A model generated the notes under the pieces. That model was not told the origin of the DNA and made no database searches. It saw only the letters and a program-made list of their open reading frames with translations. From Caldinitratiruptor microaerophilus (GTDB lineage Bacteria; Bacillota; Sulfobacillia; Symbiobacteriales; ZC4RG38), in NCBI RefSeq assembly GCF_025999835.1, contig NZ_AP025628.1:248001-312000 (forward strand): a DNA stretch of 64,000 nt, given 5' to 3'. Shown here one piece after another: positions 24,531 to 34,944 of the stretch. Position numbers and translations under genes: made by a program. Numbering within the stretch: position 1 is the stretch's first letter; each line of letters opens with the position of its first letter.

Positions 24531-26315
24531 GTGGCTCCGGGTGGCCGTGCGATGGCCCTCGCCTTCATGATCGGGCTCCTTCTCCTCATGTTCGCCGGTC
24601 CTGCCCTCTACGCCGTCGACCCCGGCGCGACCGAGGTGTCGTACAGCCAGTTCCTCAAGGACGTGGACGCCGGCCGGATCCGGGCGGCGCAGATCGCCGG
24701 CGAGACGGTCACCGCCGAGCGGCAGGACGGGCAGCGGGTGCAGGTCCACGTCCTCGACGTGAACTACGTGCTCGACAGGCTGGAGGCGCAGGGCGTCCCG
24801 GTCGAGTACGCCCGGCCGCCCCGGCGGCCCTGGTGGGCGGGGCTGGTGTCCGGGCTCATCCCGACAGCGCTCCTCATCGCCTTCTTCTGGCTGATGACCC
24901 GCCAGGCCAGTCCGGGGGGCCAGATCTTCCAGTTCAGCCGCTCCCGGGCCCGGCTCTACCGCCGGGAGGAGAACAACGTCACGATGAAGGACGTGGCCGG
25001 GGTCCCCGAGGCGAAGGAGGACCTGGCCGAGATCATCGACTTCCTGAAGGCGCCCGACCGCTACCTCGAGATGGGCGCCCGCATCCCCCGGGGGGTCCTC
25101 CTCGAGGGCCCGCCGGGCACCGGGAAGACCCTGCTGGCGCGGGCGGTGGCCGGCGAGGCGGGCGTGCCCTTCTTCTCCGTGTCGGGCTCCGAGTTCGTCG
25201 AGCTCTTCGCCGGCGTCGGGGCCGCGCGGGTCCGCGACCTGTTCCAGCGGGCCCGCCAGAACGCGCCGTGCATCATCTTCGTCGACGAGATCGACGCCGT
25301 CGGGCGCCACCGCGGCGTGGGCCTCGGCGGGGCGAACGACGAGCGGGAGCAGACGCTCAACCAGCTGCTGGTCGAGATGGACGGGTTCGGCCCGGCCGAG
25401 GGGATCATCGTCATGGCGGCCACCAACCGCATCGACGTCCTCGACCCCGCGCTCCTGCGCCCGGGCCGCTTCGACCGCATCATCCACGTCGACCCCCCGG
25501 ACCGCCGCGGCCGGGAGGAGATCCTCAAGATCCACGCCCGCAACAAGCGGCTGGCGCCCGGGGTCGACCTGGCCCAGGTGGCGGCGCTCACCGTGGGCTT
25601 CACGGGCGCCGACCTGGCCAACCTCCTCAACGAGGCAGCCCTCCTGACCGCCCGCCGGCGGAAGCCGGCCATCGGGCCGGAGGAGATCGAGGCGGCCTTC
25701 GAGCGGATCGTCACCGGCGGCCCGGAGAAGAAGCGGGTGATCAGCCCGGACGAGAAGCGCCGGGTCGCCTTCCACGAGGCCGGCCACGCCGTGGCCGCCC
25801 GCAAGTTGGAGCACTCCGAGCCGGTGCAGAAGGTCACGATCGTGCCCCGGGGCCGGGCCGGCGGCTACACGCTCTTCCGGCAGGAGGAGGACCGCCACCT
25901 GCAGTCCCGGCGGGAGATGCTCGACTTCCTCACCGGCATCCTGGCCGGACGGGCGGCCGAGGAGGTCGTCCTCGGCGACGTCTCGACCGGTGCAGCGAAC
26001 GACCTGGAGCGGGCCACGGAGCTGGCCCGCCGCATGGTGACCCAGTGGGGCATGGACCCGGAGGTGGGTCCGATTCACATGGTCGACCCGGGCGTGCCCG
26101 TGCCGCTCTTCGGTCTGCCCATCGACCGCGGCTTCTCCGAGCGGACGGCGTCGCATGTGGATGCGGCGGTCCGCCGGCTGGTCGGCGGCGCGTACCAGCG
26201 GGCGAAGGAGCTCCTCCAGCGCCACCGGGAGGGCCTGGAGCGGGTCGCCCACGCGCTGCTCGAGCGCGAGACCCTGTCCGGCGCCGAACTCGACCAGCTC
26301 CTGCAGGGAGCGTGA
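24531..26315 (+). CDS. ftsH: ATP-dependent membrane zinc protease FtsH
   Basis: 594 residues. Membrane-anchored AAA+ protease degrading misfolded and regulatory membrane proteins. Two membrane segments (about 9-28 and 103-121) flank a short extracytoplasmic domain. Walker A is GPPGTGKT (193-200), Walker B IIFVDEID (249-256), the SRH ends with RPGRFDR, and the zinc site is HEAGH (415-419) with the third ligand expected in [10 protein letters not shown]. It is slightly shorter than typical FtsH (about 610-650), mainly at the C-terminus. GTG at 24531 is preceded by GGGGGGAGAG. Monocistronic between its own promoter and the proBA T-box promoter. Confidence 0.96.
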   Translation: MAPGGRAMALAFMIGLLLLMFAGPALYAVDPGATEVSYSQFLKDVDAGRIRAAQIAGETVTAERQDGQRVQVHVLDVNYVLDRLEAQGVPVEYARPPRRPWWAGLVSGLIPTALLIAFFWLMTRQASPGGQIFQFSRSRARLYRREENNVTMKDVAGVPEAKEDLAEIIDFLKAPDRYLEMGARIPRGVLLEGPPGTGKTLLARAVAGEAGVPFFSVSGSEFVELFAGVGAARVRDLFQRARQNAPCIIFVDEIDAVGRHRGVGLGGANDEREQTLNQLLVEMDGFGPAEGIIVMAATNRIDVLDPALLRPGRFDRIIHVDPPDRRGREEILKIHARNKRLAPGVDLAQVAALTVGFTGADLANLLNEAALLTARRRKPAIGPEEIEAAFERIVTGGPEKKRVISPDEKRRVAFHEAGHAVAARKLEHSEPVQKVTIVPRGRAGGYTLFRQEEDRHLQSRREMLDFLTGILAGRAAEEVVLGDVSTGAANDLERATELARRMVTQWGMDPEVGPIHMVDPGVPVPLFGLPIDRGFSERTASHVDAAVRRLVGGAYQRAKELLQRHREGLERVAHALLERETLSGAELDQLLQGA

Positions 26316-26355
26316 GCGGTCGCGCCGGGCCGCATTCCTGCCGCCTGCCAGGATC

Positions 26356-26385
26356 TTGACACCGCTGGCTCCGGGCTGGTACGAT
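26356..26385 (+). promoter_or_regulatory. proBA promoter
   Basis: TTGACA (26356-26361), a perfect -35 consensus, and TACGAT (26380-26385) with an 18-bp spacer, just upstream of the T-box leader. Confidence 0.65.
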
Positions 26386-26399
26386 GCCCACATACAAGC

Positions 26400-26712
26400 A
26401 CATGCAAGGCGGAACAGGCGGTGAAGGGGACCAGTAGGCGCCCGAGCGGGTGCCCAGAGAGCCGGCCGCCGCGCGGGCCTGCAGAGGGTTCGGGCGGAGC
26501 TGCGAGGCCGGTCGCCGGCAGGTGCCGAACCCACCCCGGAGCCGGAGGCGTCGCTGCCCGCTCTGACGTGGGTAGCCAAGCCATCCCGGGCCTCCCCGGC
26601 CGTTACCAGCGGGGGCGCGTTCCGGCCATGCCGGTGCGCGTGAGAGCGGCCCGCTCGCGCGGGCAATGAAGGTGGTACCGCGGCCCCCCGTCCTTCGGGA
26701 CGGGGGGCCTTT
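26400..26712 (+). ncRNA. T-box riboswitch controlling proBA (proline-type specifier)
   Basis: A ~310-nt leader with T-box landmarks in order: AGTA-containing base of stem I (about 26433), the AGAGAG motif (26456-26461), the specifier region GAACCCACC (26527-26535) before CCGGAGCC, and the conserved T-box AAGGTGGTACCGCGG (26669-26683). A perfect 12-bp terminator stem with a TTCG loop (26682-26709) and TTT follows. The specifier reads as CCC followed by A, the overlapping CCA being the alternative; both are proline codons. Uncharged tRNA(Pro) would favour the antiterminator and turn on proline synthesis. Exact stem limits were not folded. Confidence 0.88.
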
Positions 26713-26730
26713 CGACGTGGGGGGAACGCC

Positions 26731-27549
26731 GTGTACGCTGAGGAACTGCGCCGCGCCCGCCGGGTGGTCGTCAAGGTGGGCACGTCCCTGGTCACCCACC
26801 CGAACGGACGGCTGCACCAGGGCCGGCTGGAGATGCTCGTCCGCCAGCTCTCCGACCTGCACGCGGCGGGCCTCGAGCCCGTCCTCGTGACCTCCGGCGC
26901 GGTGGGGGCGGGCATCGGCCGGCTCGGCGCCGAGGGGCGGCCGGCCTCCCTGACGGAGAAGCAGGCGTTCGCCGCGGTCGGCCAGGGGCTCCTCATGCAC
27001 AGCTACGAGAAGCTCTTCGCGGAGTACGGGGTCACCGTCGCCCAGATCCTCCTCACCCGGGAGGACCTCGAGCACCCCGAGCGCCGTGCGAACGCCCGGG
27101 CCACGATGCAGCTCCTGCTCGAGTGGCGCGTCTTGCCCATCGTGAACGAGAACGACACGGTGACCAGCGAGGAGATCCGCGTGGGCGACAACGACACCCT
27201 GTCCGCGCGGGTGGCCGTCCTGGTCGACGCCGATCTCCTCATCATCCTCAGCGACGTGGACGGTCTCTTCCCCGCCGACCCCCGGAGCCGGCCCGACCTG
27301 GAGGTCCTGTCGGTGGTGGAGGAGCTCTCGGAGGAGCTGTGGTCGGCCGCCGGCGGGGCCGGCACGCCGGGCGGGACCGGCGGGATGCGCACCAAGCTGG
27401 AGGCGGCGGCCATCTGCCAGGAGCGGGGCATCCCGATGGTCATCGCCAGCGGCCACCGCCAGGGGGTGCTGACCGAGATCCTCTCGGGCGAGGTTCCCGG
27501 CACCCTGTTCCGCTGGCCGCACGGGACGGCGAGAAGGCGAGGCGGGTGA
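26731..27549 (+). CDS. proB: Glutamate 5-kinase, PUA-less
   Basis: 272 residues; phosphorylates glutamate in the first step of proline synthesis. The amino-acid-kinase fold shows VVVKVGTSLVT near the N-terminus, VTSGAVGAG, NENDTVTSEEIRVGDNDTLSA and a GTGGMRTKLEAA block. The C-terminal PUA domain found in the 367-residue E. coli enzyme is absent, as in several short ProB proteins; its loss often affects regulation rather than catalysis. GTG start 19 nt after the T-box terminator; overlaps proA as GTGA. Synthesis should respond to tRNA(Pro) charging. Confidence 0.95.
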   Translation: MYAEELRRARRVVVKVGTSLVTHPNGRLHQGRLEMLVRQLSDLHAAGLEPVLVTSGAVGAGIGRLGAEGRPASLTEKQAFAAVGQGLLMHSYEKLFAEYGVTVAQILLTREDLEHPERRANARATMQLLLEWRVLPIVNENDTVTSEEIRVGDNDTLSARVAVLVDADLLIILSDVDGLFPADPRSRPDLEVLSVVEELSEELWSAAGGAGTPGGTGGMRTKLEAAAICQERGIPMVIASGHRQGVLTEILSGEVPGTLFRWPHGTARRRGG

Positions 27550-28811
27550 GCACGGTGGGCAGCGTGGAGGCGAAGGTGCGGGAGCAGGCGGCGCGCGCGC
27601 GGGCAGCCGCCCGGGCGCTGAGCGTGGCCACGGCTGCGCAGCGCGAGCGGGCCCTCGAATCGATCGCGGCGGCGCTCCGGGATGCGGAGGGCGAGATCCG
27701 GATCGCCAACGAGGCGGACCTCGCCGCAGCGCGGGAGGCCGGGCTGCCGGCCCCGCTCGTCAACCGGCTGGGTCTGGCGGGCCGGCGCTTCGAGGCCATG
27801 GTCCGCGGGGTGGAAGAGGTGCGGGCGCTGCCCGACCCCCTGGGCGAGGTCATCGAGGCCTGGGAGCGGCCGAACGGCTTGCGGATCGAGAAGGTACGGG
27901 TGCCGATGGGGGTCATCGGGGTCATCTACGAGGCCCGGCCCAACGTCACGGTGGACGCGGCGGTGCTGTGCCTGAAGGCGGGCAGCGCCGTGCTGCTCAA
28001 GGGCGGCAAGGAGGCCGACCGGACGAACGCCGCCCTGGTCGCCGCGCTGCGGCGGGGGCTGGAGGCCGCCGGCCTGCCCGCCGACGCCGTGCAGTACGTG
28101 GGGGGCGGCCGGGAGGGCGCCCGGGCGCTCATGGGGGCGACAGGCCTCGTGGACGTCCTGATCCCGCGGGGCGGGGCCGGGCTCATCCGCGCGGTCGTGG
28201 AGGAAGCCCGGGTTCCGGTGATCGAGACCGGCACCGGCGTCTGCCACGTGTACGTGGACGGGGCGGCCGACCCCGACATGGCCGAGGCCATCGTGGTGAA
28301 CGCGAAGTGCTCGAACCCCGCGGTCTGCAACGCCGCCGAGACGCTCCTGGTCGATGCCGCCGCCGCCCCGGCCCTGCTGCCCCGGCTCGCCGCGGCCCTG
28401 CGCGAGGCGGGCGTGACCCTGCGCGGCTGCGAGCGCACCCGGGAGCTCGTGCCCTGGGCGGAGCCGGCGACCGAGGAGGACTGGGCGGCCGAGTACCTGG
28501 ATCTCATCCTGGCGGTGCGGGTGGTCGACGGCCTGGACGCCGCCCTGGAGCACATCGCCCGCTACGGCACGCGCCATTCGGAGGCCATCGTCACGGAGGA
28601 CCCCGCCCGGGCGGAGCGCTTCCTCCGGGAGGTCGACGCGGCGGCGGTGTACTGGAACGCCTCGACCCGGTTCACGGACGGGGGCGAGTTCGGTTTCGGC
28701 GCGGAGATCGGCATCAGCACCCAGAAGCTCCACGCCCGGGGCCCGATGGGCCTGCGGGAGATCACGACATACAAGTACGTTATCCGTGGCACCGGGCAGG
28801 TCCGGGGTTGA
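27546..28811 (+). CDS. proA: Gamma-glutamyl phosphate reductase
   Basis: 421 residues of the aldehyde-dehydrogenase superfamily; reduces gamma-glutamyl phosphate to glutamate semialdehyde with NADPH. The signature VPMGVIGVIYEARPNVT (about 119-135) and catalytic Cys261 in NPAVCNAAETLLV are present. GTG at 27546 overlaps the proB stop by four bases, so translation is coupled. proC is not in the window. Confidence 0.96.
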   Translation: MSTVGSVEAKVREQAARARAAARALSVATAAQRERALESIAAALRDAEGEIRIANEADLAAAREAGLPAPLVNRLGLAGRRFEAMVRGVEEVRALPDPLGEVIEAWERPNGLRIEKVRVPMGVIGVIYEARPNVTVDAAVLCLKAGSAVLLKGGKEADRTNAALVAALRRGLEAAGLPADAVQYVGGGREGARALMGATGLVDVLIPRGGAGLIRAVVEEARVPVIETGTGVCHVYVDGAADPDMAEAIVVNAKCSNPAVCNAAETLLVDAAAAPALLPRLAAALREAGVTLRGCERTRELVPWAEPATEEDWAAEYLDLILAVRVVDGLDAALEHIARYGTRHSEAIVTEDPARAERFLREVDAAAVYWNASTRFTDGGEFGFGAEIGISTQKLHARGPMGLREITTYKYVIRGTGQVRG

Positions 28812-28845
28812 GGGGCCGGCCGCCGGTTTCCGCCGCGGCCTTGGG

Positions 28846-28875
28846 ACCGGGCCGGGGATGCGCCCCCGGCCCGGT
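28846..28875 (+). terminator. Hairpin after proA
   Basis: ACCGGGCCGGGG (28846-28857) pairs perfectly with CCCCGGCCCGGT (28864-28875) across a 6-nt loop, 35 bp after the proA stop. No U-tract. Confidence 0.5.
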
Positions 28876-28893
28876 GGCCGCGCGCCGTCCGGA

Positions 28894-28940
28894 ACGGTGT
28901 TCGCGAGAACGGAACACCGTGCCGGGCACCGTGCTATAAT
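28894..28940 (+). promoter_or_regulatory. iclR-like gene promoter and 27-bp operator palindrome
   Basis: ACGGTGTTC (28894-28902) and GAACACCGT (28912-28920) are perfect 9-bp inverted arms; a nested GTTCGCGAGAAC lies at the left arm. TATAAT (28935-28940) is a consensus -10 whose expected -35 position falls inside the right arm (28912-28917). This is well placed for autoregulation by the IclR-type product. Confidence 0.6.
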
Positions 28941-28973
28941 GGACCCTGGGCAAGCACGAGAGGAGGGTGCGCT

Positions 28974-29738
28974 GTGGCCGTGGACCGGCAACTCACGATC
29001 CAGGCCGTGGACCGGGCTCTTGCGGTGCTCCTCCTCTTCGCGGAGCCCCCGGTGGCCTCCGGTGACGGCCGGGGGCTCGGGGTGACGCAGATCGCCGAGC
29101 GGCTGAACCTGGCGAAGTCGACCGCGCACCGCATCCTGTCGACCCTGGAGGCGCGCGGCTTCCTCCGCCAGGACCCGGCGACGGGCCGGTACCACCTGGG
29201 GCTGAAGGCGCTCGAGCTGGCCGGCGCCTACCTGGCCCAGAGCGACCTGCCCACCGTGGCGTACCCGGAGATGGTGCACCTCCGGGACGAGGTGGAGGAG
29301 ACCGTCAGCCTGTACGTGCGGGACCGGGGCGACCGGGTGCGGGTGCAGAAGGCCGAGGGGCGTCACGGCGTGCGGCGGGTGGTCGGCCTCGGGCAGCGCC
29401 TGCCGCTCCACCTGGGAGCCTCCGGGAAGGTCCTCCTGGCCTTCACGCCGGAGCCGGAGCGCAGCCGGCTGCTGGAGGCGCTGGAGCGCCAGCACGGGAT
29501 CGACATCATCGCGTTCCGGCAGATGCTGGACAAGGTCCGGGAGCAGGGCTACGCCGTGAGCGCCGAGGAGCGGGAGCAGGGCGTCGCATCGGTCGCTGCC
29601 CCCATCTTCGACCGGTCTGGACAGCTGGTCGCGGCGCTGGCGGTGTCGGGGCCTGTGCAGCGCTTCGACGAGGCCGCCATCGTCCGGTACAGCCAGGCGG
29701 TGCGGGAGGCGGCGCACCGGATCGGCGTGCTGCTGTGA
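28974..29738 (+). CDS. IclR family transcriptional regulator
   Basis: 254 residues. An N-terminal winged helix (about residues 8-75) has the recognition region LGVTQIAERLNLAKSTAHRI-type sequence (cited by its NLAKSTAHRI core), followed by the IclR ligand domain with GVRRVVGLGQRLPLHLGASGKVLLA-type landmarks (GASGKVLLA core). These regulators sense small organic acids. GTG at 28974 follows GAGAGGAGG. The convergent neighbour is fumC, separated by a bidirectional hairpin, so the regulated target is not obvious; the strong palindrome in its own promoter suggests autorepression. Confidence 0.9.
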   Translation: MAVDRQLTIQAVDRALAVLLLFAEPPVASGDGRGLGVTQIAERLNLAKSTAHRILSTLEARGFLRQDPATGRYHLGLKALELAGAYLAQSDLPTVAYPEMVHLRDEVEETVSLYVRDRGDRVRVQKAEGRHGVRRVVGLGQRLPLHLGASGKVLLAFTPEPERSRLLEALERQHGIDIIAFRQMLDKVREQGYAVSAEEREQGVASVAAPIFDRSGQLVAALAVSGPVQRFDEAAIVRYSQAVREAAHRIGVLL

Positions 29739-29779
29739 CGGGCGCGCGGGGGAGCGAGCGGAAGCGGTCGGGCGGGGGC

Positions 29780-31192
<1,413 letters not shown>

Positions 31193-31211
31193 GGGAGGCT
31201 CCCCCCAGTTG

Positions 31212-31228
31212 TGAACAGCAAGTGTTCA
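31212..31228. promoter_or_regulatory. Palindrome and AT-rich promoter region of fumC
   Basis: TGAACA (31212-31217) and TGTTCA (31223-31228) are inverted around GCAAG, 20 bp upstream of the fumC start. A TAAAAT -10 candidate for the minus strand lies immediately upstream (about 31227-31232). A regulator bound here would occlude initiation. Confidence 0.4.
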
Positions 31229-31349
31229 TTTTAACAGAAGGATATATGAATCCCCTTCTCTTTCCCACACCGATTTGCTACCGGGCCTCGTCCCACCTGG
31301 ATGCACTCCGGTGCGGGAAGATGAGCAGGCGCCGGGCTGGGGCGCCATG

Positions 31350-32252
31350 CTATGTCACCCTGCTCTGGACAAACATCGGATGAGAGCGCACGGCGCTCAC
31401 GAACCGTACCACCGCCGAAGGCTTGATGCGCCTGTTTGCCTGGACCAGAACCACATCGCGGTGAATGGACACCCCGCTGATCCGTATCGGTTTGAGCACT
31501 CCGGCCTGTATCTCGTACTGGACCGCCTCGCGGCTCAATACAGTCAGGCCAATCTGGGACTCCACCGCCCGTTTCATCGCCTCCGTGGTGCTCAATCCCG
31601 CCACGACCCGGGGGATGATCCCGGCCTCTCGCAACTTTGCCTCCACGAAGTTCCGTGTGGCCGTTCCTTCTGCGCCCAGCACGAAGGGGTACTGGCTCAG
31701 GCGCTCGGGGGACACTTCGTCCGTTTCAGCTAGCTCGTGGTCACACGGAACGATCACGCAAAACTCTGTTCGAGCCACCACCTCGCACTCCAGCCGGTCG
31801 TCGGCCACAGGCCCCCACACCAGGCCGATGTCATGCGTTCCCCGGGCGACGTCCTCACGTACGCGATCCGAATTCGCAGAGTGCAGAGTGATCTCAACGC
31901 CGGGAACGGCTTTCCGATACTGCTTGAGGAAGGGCGGTAACAGATAGAGCACACCCGTGGCCACCCCCAGAAGGATGCGGCCGTGGTACCCGTGGCGATA
32001 CTGCTCCAAGCTGGACTGGGCAACGGTATGCAGATCGCGAATCGCGCTGGCATAACGGTAAAGGATCTCGCCAGCAGGTGTCGGCACCATCGACCCCGCC
32101 CGGTGCTCGAAAAGCTTCACCCCGAGTGAGCGCTCCAGGGCTCTGATCTGGAGGCTGACGGCCGGCTGTGTCATGAACAGCGCGTCCGCCGCACGGGTGA
32201 CGCCCCTACACTCAAACACCTTACAAAACACCTCAAGCTGACGAAGTTTCAC
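31350..32252 (-). CDS. LysR family transcriptional regulator
   Basis: 300 residues. The N-terminal winged helix begins KLRQLEVFCKVFECRGVTRAADALF-type (core VTRAADALFMTQPAVS), followed by the effector-binding domain (about 90-300) with GVATGVLYLLPPFLKQYRK-like substrate-domain start. The start is set at GTG 32252, preceded by an excellent GGGGAGGA at 8-nt spacing; an upstream ATG in frame (32312) would add 20 nonhomologous residues. Transcribed divergently from the YeiH-like gene and thus the likely activator of the carboxylate catabolic cluster to its right. Base composition drops here relative to the flanking genes. Confidence 0.9.
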   Translation of the reverse strand: MKLRQLEVFCKVFECRGVTRAADALFMTQPAVSLQIRALERSLGVKLFEHRAGSMVPTPAGEILYRYASAIRDLHTVAQSSLEQYRHGYHGRILLGVATGVLYLLPPFLKQYRKAVPGVEITLHSANSDRVREDVARGTHDIGLVWGPVADDRLECEVVARTEFCVIVPCDHELAETDEVSPERLSQYPFVLGAEGTATRNFVEAKLREAGIIPRVVAGLSTTEAMKRAVESQIGLTVLSREAVQYEIQAGVLKPIRISGVSIHRDVVLVQANRRIKPSAVVRFVSAVRSHPMFVQSRVT

Positions 32253-32544
32253 AATTTTAATCCTCCCCGGGCAAGCTCCGCCATAAGCGATCCGATATCT
32301 ATTGTCGACCATTTATATATTTGATTTCACACTCGGATTCCCTCTAAGCTTGACTTGGGTCCCACAACAAAGTTGGGGAGCGTCGAAGGAACTCACAGCG
32401 CGTCCTTCCACCCGGGTTTTCTCTTTGGTTTTAGAATACCAGCCGATTAGAAGGAAGTAGGATTTCGAAATGCGCGCCAAGTATGGTTCGGGACACCGTC
32501 GTCAGCCAGGATTTCGCAGAAGCCTACTCGGGAAGTGACGGATC
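32253..32544. promoter_or_regulatory. AT-rich divergent intergenic region, LysR / catabolic cluster
   Basis: 292 bp, clearly more AT-rich than the surroundings, with TTATATATTT near 32315 and a TAGAAT -10 candidate at 32432-32437 for the rightward cluster, lacking a good -35 as expected for LysR-activated promoters. Several T-N11-A spaced elements occur but none is unique enough to call as the LysR site. Confidence 0.4.
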
Positions 32545-33561
32545 GTGCACGATGTAGTCGCACCAGCAAACAAACCTCGAACGGGACTACACGGTTATAT
32601 ACCGGGACTTGCGTTGGCCCTCTCGCTTGGTGTTCCTGCATACTGGATGGGTACCCTCGTTCCTGTCATCGGTGGGCCCATCTTCGCCCTGGTCATGGGG
32701 ATTGCACTGCGCCTCGTCCGGGCTCCCGCCGCTTACTTCCAGCCCGGACTGACGTTCGGTCAGAAGACGCTGTTGCAGGCGGCCGTCGTGATGTCGGGGT
32801 CGGCCCTCACCATCCGCCAGATCTGGTCTGCGGGCACGCTGGCCACGCCGCTGATCCTGATCACCATCCTGGCTGGCCTCGTTCTCATTCCCTACCTCGG
32901 CCGCAGCTTCGGGCTAGGGGGGAAGGTCACCCACCTGGTCGCGGTGGGCACCGCGATCTGCGGGGCGACGGCCATCGGCGCCGTCACGCCGGTGATCGCG
33001 GCGACTGCCGCGGAGATGGCCTACGCGATCTCGACGATCTTCGTCTTCAACACACTGGCCGTGGTGGTCTACCCCCTGCTGGGGCACCTCTCCGGGTTCA
33101 CGGACTGGATGTTCGGCCTCTGGACCGGAACGGCGATACACGATACGTCCTCTGTGCTGGCGGCGGCCTACTCGTTCAGCGAGCAGGCAGGCCAATATGC
33201 CACGGTGGTCAAGATGGCGCGGACTACGATGCTGCTGCCGGTAATCGTGGGTTACGGACTGCTGGCCGGTGGCGACCAGAAGCTCTCCCTCTCCGCCACC
33301 CTCAGGAAGTTCCCCCAGTTCGTCCTATGGTTTGCCGTCGCCGCGGCAATGAACAGCCTCGGGTGGATTCCGGCTTCCGTTGCACCTGTCGCCAGATTTC
33401 TCAGCAAGTTTCTGATGGTCGCCGCCCTCGCCGCCGTCGGGTTGAACACTGATTTCAAGGCGGTCACACGCATCGGCCCCCGGCCCATGCTTCTCGGCCT
33501 AGCGGCATCGTTGTTGATCGGGGGCGTCAGCTGGGCGATCATCCGACTCTTCTACGCCTAG
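32545..33561 (+). CDS. YeiH/UPF0324 family membrane transporter
   Basis: 338 residues with about ten membrane segments. Family landmarks are the LLQAAVVMSGSALT region, GTAICGATAIGAVTPVI and the TGTAIHDTSSVLAAA loop. The family is annotated as putative sulfate exporters and relatives occur beside sulfonate-degradation genes, but biochemical proof is limited. GTG at 32545 has a GGAAGTGA site. First gene of the rightward cluster next to the LysR regulator; MmgE/PrpD follows after 18 bp. Confidence 0.82.
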   Translation: MHDVVAPANKPRTGLHGYIPGLALALSLGVPAYWMGTLVPVIGGPIFALVMGIALRLVRAPAAYFQPGLTFGQKTLLQAAVVMSGSALTIRQIWSAGTLATPLILITILAGLVLIPYLGRSFGLGGKVTHLVAVGTAICGATAIGAVTPVIAATAAEMAYAISTIFVFNTLAVVVYPLLGHLSGFTDWMFGLWTGTAIHDTSSVLAAAYSFSEQAGQYATVVKMARTTMLLPVIVGYGLLAGGDQKLSLSATLRKFPQFVLWFAVAAAMNSLGWIPASVAPVARFLSKFLMVAALAAVGLNTDFKAVTRIGPRPMLLGLAASLLIGGVSWAIIRLFYA

Positions 33562-33579
33562 TCGCCGGAGGGAAAGGCC

Positions 33580-34944
33580 GTGGGAATCACCAGGGATCTG
33601 GCCTCGTACCTGGCTGACGTTCGGTTCGAGACGCTTCCCGAACAGGTCCGGGCGAAGGCCTGCCTGGCCCTGCTGGACACCCTGGGAGCGGCCTACGCCG
33701 GCGCCGCTTACTCGTCATCCCCTCGGATGGTCCGGGACATGGTCCGGGGATTGGGGGCGGGGGGTAGCGCAACCGTCATCGGGTTTGGCGATCAAGTCCA
33801 GGTACCCTGGGCAGCCCTCTGCAACGCCGTCTCCGCCCATGCTCTGGACATCGACGACTCCCACCGTTACGCCACCGGCTACCACCCCGGCGCCACCGTC
33901 GTCCCCGCATGCCTTGCAGTCGCCGAGAGTCAGGGCAGTTCCGTCCGGCAACTACTGGAAGCGATGGCGGCAGGCTACGAGGCCGGCGGGAGGATCGGAC
34001 GAGCGATCAACCCGTCCCACCGGTATCGGGGTTTCCACAGTACCGGCACGGTGGGAGTCTTCGGCGCCGCCGTGGGGGCGGGCAAGCTCCTGGGATTCGG
34101 CCCGGATCGGATGGAGTGGGTGCTCGGGGTGGCCGGGGCCATGGCGGGCGGCGTCTTCCAGTTCCTGAGCGGGCTTGCCCCTACCAAGCACCTGCACGCC
34201 GGGCATGCCGCACACGCGGGAGTCATGGCCGCGTTGTTGGTCCAGGAAGGTTACACAGGCCCCGAAGAGTTCCTGGAAGGCGAAAACGGGTTCTGCAAGG
34301 CGTACTCGGACGAGTACCGCCTCGACGAGATCGTCGCCGGGCTGGGCGAGCGCTGGGAACTGGACGTCACCTATTTCAAGCTCCACGCTGCGTGCGGCCA
34401 CGCCTTCGGAGCGATCGAGGCGGCCCTGGACCTGCGGGCGCGAGGCCTCCGCCTGGGGGAGGTCGAGCGGTTGGAGGTCAGGACGTACAGGGCCGGAGCG
34501 GTCCTGCGGGATCGACACCCGACGACCTTTCAACAGGGTGAGTTCAGCATCCCCTTCCTGGTCTCCCTGGCTCTGGTCCGAGGGGAAGTGTCCATCGAGA
34601 GTATCCTGGCCGGGCTCAAGGATCGGACCGTGATGGAGCTGGCGGTTCGCACGGAGTGTGCGGAGGACGCGGAGATGACGGCCAGTTTCCCCCGCATTCG
34701 CCCGGCCCGGGTGACGGCTTGGTTGAAAGACGGGTCCACGGCGGAAAGCCGGGTGGAGATTCCAGCGGGGATGCCGGACAGGCCCCTGAGGGCGGAAGAC
34801 ATTACCACGAAGTTTCGGAACCTAACCGGACCGCTTATCGGGGAGGAGGGAGCGCATGTGATCGAGACAGCCGTGATGACAGGCGAGGGAAGTATTCGGG
34901 ACCTTGTGGGTTGGCCCTTGCAGATGCGGAGGGAGATCCTTTGA
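33580..34944 (+). CDS. MmgE/PrpD family protein (2-methylcitrate dehydratase-like)
   Basis: 454 residues matching the MmgE/PrpD fold across its length: the N-terminal helical part with LALLDTLGAAYAGA, then HALDIDDSHRYATGYHPGA (substrate-site His and Asp), and GLAPTKHLHAGHAAHAG. Family members dehydrate 2-methylcitrate, decarboxylate cis-aconitate or isomerise related acids, so substrate is uncertain; no prpB or prpC accompanies it. GTG start after GGAGGGAAAGG. Overlaps the next gene as TTGA, so it is coupled to the dehydrogenases. Confidence 0.85.
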   Translation: MGITRDLASYLADVRFETLPEQVRAKACLALLDTLGAAYAGAAYSSSPRMVRDMVRGLGAGGSATVIGFGDQVQVPWAALCNAVSAHALDIDDSHRYATGYHPGATVVPACLAVAESQGSSVRQLLEAMAAGYEAGGRIGRAINPSHRYRGFHSTGTVGVFGAAVGAGKLLGFGPDRMEWVLGVAGAMAGGVFQFLSGLAPTKHLHAGHAAHAGVMAALLVQEGYTGPEEFLEGENGFCKAYSDEYRLDEIVAGLGERWELDVTYFKLHAACGHAFGAIEAALDLRARGLRLGEVERLEVRTYRAGAVLRDRHPTTFQQGEFSIPFLVSLALVRGEVSIESILAGLKDRTVMELAVRTECAEDAEMTASFPRIRPARVTAWLKDGSTAESRVEIPAGMPDRPLRAEDITTKFRNLTGPLIGEEGAHVIETAVMTGEGSIRDLVGWPLQMRREIL

